The position numbers and the translations under genes are program-made. Positions 58,256 through 64,000 of a stretch of DNA of 64,000 bases are shown piece after piece. The notes beneath the pieces were generated by a model. The model saw only the letters and a program-made list of their open reading frames with translations. It had not been told where the DNA came from and ran no database searches. Positions within the stretch are counted from its first letter, which is position 1. The number at the start of each line of letters is the position of its first letter. The DNA lies in NCBI GenBank assembly GCA_039111635.1, contig JBCAQO010000013.1:1426001-1490000 (forward strand), in the 5' to 3' direction. This DNA is from Heterobasidion occidentale (taxonomy: Eukaryota > Basidiomycota > Agaricomycetes > Russulales > Bondarzewiaceae).

Positions 58256-59600
58256 CCTGTTGTTATGTTAGCTCGATTTTGAGCGGCGAAAAATGAATGA
58301 ACTCACCGGCATTGGGCTTCTCTGATGACAAGGGGTCTGTCGCAGAGGGGTGGGAGGTGGGACAATGCGCTGAAAGATCGGAGCGACTCGCAGGTCGTGC
58401 GGAGACGCCGCGGGAGCAGCAAGGCCAACACACAAGCGGAGGCTGTTGACAAAGGGCGACGCGGGCCACTTGAGAAGACGCAGGCGAACGAGACCGACCA
58501 TGGCGTGCGGCCATCTGCCCTCAGTGCCCTGGTCGGACTCATCGGAGCATTTGGCATCCCATGCATGCGTCGTTCGCGCCGTCTGTGAAATCCGTGTCGG
58601 CCGCGACGTCCACGGCATGCGGATGATTTCCACACGAGCTTGAGGGTCGCCAGTGGAAGGGAGGACGCGCCTCTTCGGCTGTTCGGGCAGGGATGAGATT
58701 TATGGAGGCGCGCATCTCGGGAAGGATTGGCATCAATGGCGACGTACCTGCATCCTCAGAAAACGTGCGGGTCTGTTCCCCCTATCCGCCGCTGGAGTCC
58801 ATCGTCCTCGTCCTGGTCTTCCGCCGGGTGCGTGGGTCGGTGAGCCGGTCGTTCGTCAAAGGCAGCTCACGTCCGAGGGACGGAGCTGTGTTTTCACGCC
58901 TGAAAGGCGGAAATTCCCAAGAGAACTAGGGGAAAGAGGGAGGGATGCGCGTGCGTGGGTAGGCCGTCTGCTGCTAAGTGAACATGAGATTGAAAGCCCA
59001 AGGAGATATACCTGAGCTTACTTACCGATGAGAAAGATCCTAGCTGCAACAGCTATAAGTTGAAGCGATAACAGACTGTCGGGGAGAGCGTGGAGCGACG
59101 AAGAGCGACATGGGGCAGGACATGGAGGAGGTGGGTGGGACTGAGGCAGGACAAGGAGGTGGGCAGAGCGTCGCCGCGACACGGTCACGTTCTGTGACGT
59201 GCGACGCGATTACAATCTTGCCGAGTCGACCGGCACTGATCCATCCTCGCTCCATCCACAACCACACCGCATCCATCAACCTCAAACTTCGCCTATGATT
59301 CTTGGAACTGCCACAAGGTAAGTACATCGATTGTTGATTTATTTGCTGCTCGTGCTGAATATCTCTTCCATCAGTATCACTCTCATCCTGCTTGTCGTCG
59401 TCGCTGGCCATTTCCGCCCCTCGGGCGTGAAGTTCCCCCCTCCGTCTTTCAGACGTGAGGGTGCCGCATCGACGCATCGACTCATCGGCACACATCGCCG
59501 GTCCTATCGCGATGCTCCACAAGACACTGTGAGCGAGCTTGGGTGACGACTGGCTCACCCTCTGCCTCTGCTCTACTACGATTAAAATTCATTGTATTCA
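58256..59600. other. Unassigned region with one core module
   Basis: Contains the third copy of the 28-bp core (58518-58545). Facing frames at 59040-59558 (minus, MASDDDKQDESDTDGRD) and a plus-strand donor GTAAGTA at 59319 suggest short exons but give no clear gene. Confidence 0.4.
58518..58545 (+). repeat. 28-bp core module, copy 3
   Basis: Identical core to copy 1; the flanks also share GGCCATCTG and GCATTTGGCAT-type sequence. Confidence 0.9.
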
Positions 59601-59629
59601 GCATGGTAAGGACGACTCGGACGAGTCGG

Positions 59630-60625
59630 GTTAGACTTAGGGCGTAAGGACACCTCAAACGACTTGTGCTAAATCAATGTGTGAGCTGACAGTCTTCTGA
59701 AGTCACCCAGGGTTTACAAAGCGCGGACGTCGCAGACGACTCGGATCAGGACGTCGCAGACGACTCGGGCAGGGTTACTTACAGCGTAAAGACGTCGCAG
59801 ACGACTTGGGTCTGGCTTACCGGGTAAGGATGTCAGAGACGACTTGTTGCGCAACGAAAGTCTTGCTCTCCTATTCTGACATCACCCAGGGTTCACCAAG
59901 AGCCGACGTCGCGACGACTCGGGCCTCGCTTACCAGGTAAGGACGTCAGAGACGACTTGTTGCTCAATGACATTCTTGCTCACCTGTTCTGGCATCACCC
60001 AGGATTCACTGAGAACCGACGTCGCAGACGACTCGGATCAGGACGTCGCAGGCGGCTGGGGTCTGGCTTACCGAGTAAGGATGTCAGAGACGGCTCGGGT
60101 CTGGCTTACCAGGTAAGGACGTCACAGACGACTCGGGTCAGGCTTACTAGGTAAGGACGTCAGAGACGACTCGGGTCTGGCTGACCAGGTAAGGACGTCA
60201 GAGACGACTTGTTGCTGAATCAAAGACTCGCTGACCTATTCTGTGATCACCTAGGGTTCACCGAGAGCCGACGTCAGAGACGACTCGGGTCTGGCTTAGC
60301 AGGTAAGGACGTCGCAGACGACTCGGGTCTGGCTTACTAGGTAAGGACGTCAGAGACGACTTGTTGCTCAATGACATTCTTGCTCACCTGTTCTGCCATC
60401 ACCCAGGATTCACCGAGAGCGGACGTCGCAGACGACTCGGGTCTGGCTTACCAGGTAAGGACGTCAGAGACGACTCGGGTAAGGACGCCTCAAGCGACTC
60501 GGGTTAGATTTATAGGGTAAGGACGTCGCAGACGACTTGGTGTTGAATCAAATTGTGAGCTCACACTGTTCTGCAGTCACTCGGGGTTTACAGAGCCCAG
60601 ATGTCGCAGATGACTCGGGTGAGGA
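59630..60625. repeat. 38-bp satellite with CTTACC-N-GGTAAG palindromes
   Basis: Unit: GGACGTCGCAGACGACTCGG followed by GTCTGGCTTACCAGGTAA. Six longer spacers (GACTTGTTGCTCAATGACAT, TCACCTGTTCTG, CATCACCCAGGATTCAC) give a second-level period. The palindrome is kept in most units. Confidence 0.92.
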
Positions 60626-61063
60626 GGAGGCAACAACGAATGGAGTAGTAGCGAGGGAAAGGTGAACCATGCTGATGTTCATCCTTGGGGGCGAGTATAG
60701 ATAACTACCCTATAGATTGAATATCACCTTCCATCTCTGTTTCAGCCGTTTGTTGGGCCATGATACGATAAGTTGTAGACTGATGTTTTTACATGATGAC
60801 AACCGGCTTGGTAATCTCGATTTGAAGATTGACGCTTATGTTCAGCCACAGGCGCGTGCTGTTGAAGTTGGTCAGCTTCTAACCAACCTTGTCTCCAACC
60901 ACCAACTTGTCGACGGAGACGACGCGACTCCCACCAGCCACTGTCGACGACCACGACCACGAACGACGCTGCTAGCCACCATTGTTGTATTTCATTTGCA
61001 GGTAATGTGGTTGTCTACCTAGATCCGTTTGTTTTTTCCAGCCACAGCGGCATGCCGGTTGCG
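60626..61063. other. Unassigned spacer
   Basis: A 101-codon plus-strand frame (60717-61022) has no motif; nothing else seen. Confidence 0.4.
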
Positions 61064-61091
61064 CCGATGAGTCCGACCAGGGCACTGAGGG
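61064..61091 (-). repeat. 28-bp core module, copy 4 (inverted)
   Basis: Exact reverse complement of copy 1, with a GGCATGCCG flank. Confidence 0.9.
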
Positions 61092-61138
61092 CATATGGCT
61101 GTGAACCTGCGCGCTACCTCAGAGATTTGCCGGAAGTA

Positions 61139-61166
61139 CCGATGAGTCCGACCAGGGCACTGAGGA
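61139..61166 (-). repeat. 28-bp core module, copy 5 (inverted)
   Basis: Reverse complement of copy 1 with one end base changed, 75 bp from copy 4. Confidence 0.9.
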
Positions 61167-61237
61167 CCAAAGCAATCTTTGTCTTCTCTCTGATGAATAG
61201 CTATCTACCTTATTTCCGCTTATCACCCTGATAAGCA

Positions 61238-61275
61238 GCCGTCTCGTCTCGTCTCGTCTCGTCTCGTCTCGCTTC
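61238..61275. repeat. (GTCTC)n microsatellite
   Basis: Seven or so GTCTC units. Confidence 0.9.
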
Positions 61276-61434
61276 TCGTCTCAACTCGCTTTTGGTCTGC
61301 CCTGCCTTCCGCGGGACATCCCAATGCACAAGACCACTTTTCAAGGTCTCTGAGGCTCTATACAAGTCTATTCAACGCAACGTGGAGACTGCCGGACCAT
61401 AATCGAATGAGTGTACCATGTTTGACCTTTACAC

Positions 61435-61680
61435 CGTCGGCTATTTTTTTGAAAAGCATGATTTCCCGGCTCTGTAGGAAGAATTTTTGAATTCTGTTGA
61501 TACATCTGGGATCCTCTCACTGAGGTGCACCTTACCGCAAATTTTCTAAATTTTGAAATTCCAAGACTCCGCAAAAGTGCCGGCTATTTTTTTTAAAAAT
61601 GTGATTTCGTGGCTTAATATTGAGCATTTTCGAACTTCGTCAACACATATGGAATCCTATGACTGAAATGCACATTTTCG
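61435..61680. repeat. Diverged tandem duplication, about 130-bp units
   Basis: Two units each start GCCGGCTATTTTTTT (or CGTCGGCTATTTTTTT), then share ATGATTTC-like, GAACTTCGTCAACACAT-like, GGAATCCT and TGCAC blocks in the same order at about 70% identity. Confidence 0.65.
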
Positions 61681-61697
61681 AAATTTTGGCTTATTAC

Positions 61698-62092
61698 ATA
61701 AGGGGGGGGAGGTAGTACCCCCCTCCTGACATAAGCGGTTCACAATATGAAGGTGCACTACCGACGGGCTGGTCTAGGTCACATATTTAGCCAAATAAGC
61801 ACAAATAGCCTCCTTGCTATATAAACACTTGAAGCTGTGACATGTGTGACTTTCTCTTTTGACTTCGAACCACCATCATCCTGTAAGTCATTATTTCAAC
61901 CTTAATTTCGAAAAAAAATCAGATTTTATTCTCACGCTTTGGGAGGTGGTACCACTTTCCTAACTAAGACATGAGAAAGGCTTAGTCAGGGGGGGGATGT
62001 GACTTACCCCCCTGACTCAGCTTGCTTGAGTTGAAAAAAAGCCTGAGCAAGCTTAGTCAGGGGGGGAAGTAACCTACCCCCCTGACTAAGCA
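61698..62092. repeat. Cluster of G/C-stem inverted repeats
   Basis: Three hairpin-forming sites: 61700-61730 (G7/C6), 61980-62020 (CTTAGTCAGGGGGG with CCCCCTGACTCAG) and 62051-62091, where GCTTAGTCAGGGGGG and CCCCCCTGACTAAGC are perfect arms. An outer AGCTTGCT/AGCAAGCT pair links the last two. Confidence 0.8.
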
Positions 62093-62190
62093 CTGTGTTC
62101 AGTGTGGAAGACACTTTACTTTTATCAGTCTTTGATTTCTTTAAAATAAATCTTAAATGCTCATTTATGTTTGCTTCAGATATTAATAAC

Positions 62191-62357
62191 ATGTCTACAA
62201 ACCTTTACAAGATTAAAGCCAAGTCTGATGGTTCAGGACCATGGTTTGAGCTAACAAGCCCTGAAGGCCGGATTTTCATCTTCAAACGTGCTGATGACAA
62301 CTACTATTGCCAATGCAGTGCTGATGATCATTCAATGGTTCCTGGAAGCTTTAAAAG
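62191..62357 (+). CDS. Start of an unidentified ORF cut by the gap, possibly a mobile element
   Basis: The ATG at 62191 opens MSTNLYKIKAKSDGSGPWFE, then a segment with YYCQCSADDHSMVPGSF, a Cys-rich stretch that could start a zinc finger. The frame is open upstream to 62095 and runs into the N gap. Base composition and the flanking hairpins differ from the host genes. A transposase or element-encoded DNA-binding protein is a guess. Confidence 0.35.
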
Positions 62358-62457
62358 NNNNNNNNNNNNNNNNNNNNNNNNNNNNNNNNNNNNNNNNNNN
62401 NNNNNNNNNNNNNNNNNNNNNNNNNNNNNNNNNNNNNNNNNNNNNNNNNNNNNNNNN
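62358..62457. other. Assembly gap, 100 N
   Basis: Exactly 100 Ns, the usual placeholder for a scaffold join of unknown size. Confidence 0.98.
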
Positions 62458-64000
62458 GTCCTCGGCAAACTTGTAATTCATATTTAATTCTAGGATGAGC
62501 AGCTTTACATTTCCGACCCAAGGGCTTTACAAAGCATCATTGTGAAGGATCAAGACTCATTTGAAGAGACCGCGACGTTCATCGAGTAAGTGTCATTCAT
62601 CATGGCAGGTTTCAAATGAAGCACAATCCCACAAACAGGACAAACAAAGTCATTTTTGGGGAAGGACTCGTCGCAACAGTCGGTGCGTGATAATGCCCGA
62701 GACTTGTGCGATCCTTAGTAGTGCTCATGTCGCACACCCTAGGCGACCATCACAAACGTCAGCGCAAAATTGTCAATCCTGCTTTCTCTGTCCCGCAGCT
62801 ACGGAAGCTGGTCCCAAAGCTTTACGATGTAGCGCACAGGGTTCGTCAGCTGTGGTATGTCTGACATGATTGTCGTTGAGACATCTTGATTCTAGCTGTC
62901 AGACGCTGTGGGGAAGGAGATAGAGGGTTCGTCGGAGGTCCTGGACATGGCACAATGGATGTCGCGCGTAGCGCTCGAATCCGTTGGACAGGCCATTCTG
63001 GGTTACTCGTTCGACCCTTTGAATTCTCCGTCGAACAATCCCTACACCAAGGCGATCCGTGAACTTATGTGAATATCAATCTCAGCCTCCACTTATTTCA
63101 TACGTCACTCATGCTTTTTCACAGTCCCGCACTCTTTCGCGTCTCCCTGATCCGGCAGTTTGCTCCTTTTATCTCTCGCCTCGGCTCTCCAGCGTTTCGT
63201 CGCAAACTGGTTGAAATAACGCCGAACGCGACCGTGCAAAAAATCAAGATGATGTCCGATGTAATGTATGATACCGCAAAGGATATATTGCGGGACAAGA
63301 AGGACACGTTCTCCAGTTCAAAAGACGCGCAGGAGCAAACTCACGACCCAATGGACATCATCAGTATTTTGCGTAAGCGATTCATAGTCTTCGTTTAGGT
63401 CCGTTATAAATCAAAATCAACAGTTGGGCGAAATAAAGGTTCGACTACGGAGGAGCAGCTCAGCGACGAAGAATTGATAGGACAGATGACGTGGGTGACT
63501 TCGTGATGAAAATGGATGTTTCGGGCTGACCTATTGTTTCGTCGTAGCGTCCTCATTTTTGGCGCTCAGGATACAACCTCTTCTGCTCTGTCTCGCATAT
63601 TATTCATGCTAGCAACTCATCCGATAGTGCAAGACAATATACGACACGAGATTCAAGAGGCACGCAGTCGAGAAAATAACCATAGACTCAATGATGATAA
63701 CATCAGTTATGACCAACTTTTGTTGCTACCATGGCTAGACGCAGTCATCAAGGAGACCCTGCGATTGTAAGCTGATCCAGAATGTGATGTGCTAGCGCTC
63801 TGTGACCTCGAGACTGATCCTGATCACAATAACAGATATCCCCCTGTTCCATTTGTCCGCCGCACGTGAGTATCGATCTCTTCCTTCCAAACGCTGGTCG
63901 GCAACATGTCAAAATGCTAACCTTCACCCGGTAGAGCTACTGAAACATGTACTGTCCCTCTATCCACCCCTATCAAGCCATCGGATCCCACACAGGGCCA
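62458..64000 (+). repeat. Segment duplicated from the 24.9-kb P450 (copy 2)
   Basis: 1543 bp, about 99% identical to 24889-26430 with introns; the match starts at the first base after the gap. Confidence 0.95.
62494..64000 (+). CDS. Cytochrome P450, partial second copy
   Basis: Begins at the exon that starts DEQLYISDPRALQSII and runs through TIEGSSEVLDMAQWM-type sequence, the FGAQDTTSSAL I-helix and the KETLRL K-helix to the window end. Exons 1-2 are lost in the gap and the heme region lies beyond the window. All exon junctions match copy 1. Unlike copy 1, the frame is intact at the FSSSKDAQEQTHDPMD exon, because an extra T is present at about 63317. Substitutions include one Leu-to-Val change in TNKLIF. 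Confidence 0.85.

Noticed and set aside
1..64000. tRNA and rRNA genes
   Set aside because: I looked for B-box-like GGTTCGAATCC and conserved rRNA blocks by eye and found none; a covariance-model scan would be decisive.

Overview
The window looks like nuclear DNA of a wood-decay Agaricomycete (polypore-type basidiomycete). Coding sequence is cut by many 45-70 bp GT-AG introns, and the gene families are typical of that group: a secreted AA9 polysaccharide monooxygenase with a CBM1 tail, a Mug135-like protein, F-box/leucine-rich proteins, a fungal P450, a pepsin-type aspartic protease, small secreted proteins with DUF5648 repeats, and GCN2. I place it by family content and gene structure, not by any database search.

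Layout. 0-10 kb: a two-gene unit has been duplicated in tandem. One gene encodes a hydrophobic secreted protein (A, at 422 and decayed at 5730). The other encodes a secreted DUF5648 protein (B, at 4072, 7024 and 9305, with a relic at 8574). A Mug135-like gene lies on the minus strand between the first A and B. 10-12 kb: AA9-CBM1 LPMO (minus). 14-24 kb: two F-box-type genes, a small secreted protein and a phosducin-like gene. 24.5-40 kb: P450 (+), GCN2 (minus, 6.2 kb), aspartic protease (+), and a broken TPR-type gene (minus).

41-61 kb is a different kind of DNA. It is dominated by satellite arrays: a 13/15-bp array; two 12-bp AGGTGAG arrays that share a unique 70-bp leader; a 40+60-bp higher-order repeat rich in GACGTC; a CAGACGAC array; and a 38-bp array whose units contain the palindrome CTTACC-N-GGTAAG. 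Between them is a 6-kb GC-rich block whose strand composition flips near 48.44 kb and which carries a short protein-like module in opposite orientations on the two sides. A 28-bp core module recurs five times between 45 and 61 kb. I read this as pericentromeric or subtelomeric repeat DNA. From about 61.4 kb the sequence turns AT-rich, with G/C-stem hairpins and the start of a possible transposable-element ORF. That ORF is cut by a 100-N scaffold gap (62358-62457). After the gap the window ends in a second, about 99% identical copy of part of the P450 gene from 24.9-26.4 kb.

Caution. Several genes contain a single one-base frame break (Mug135-like, both F-box genes, the 17.1-kb secreted gene, P450 twice, TPR gene), while LPMO, phosducin-like and protease genes read cleanly. 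Either this is a decaying region or the assembly has small indel errors. Exon boundaries come from reading frame, splice consensus and family motifs, without transcripts.
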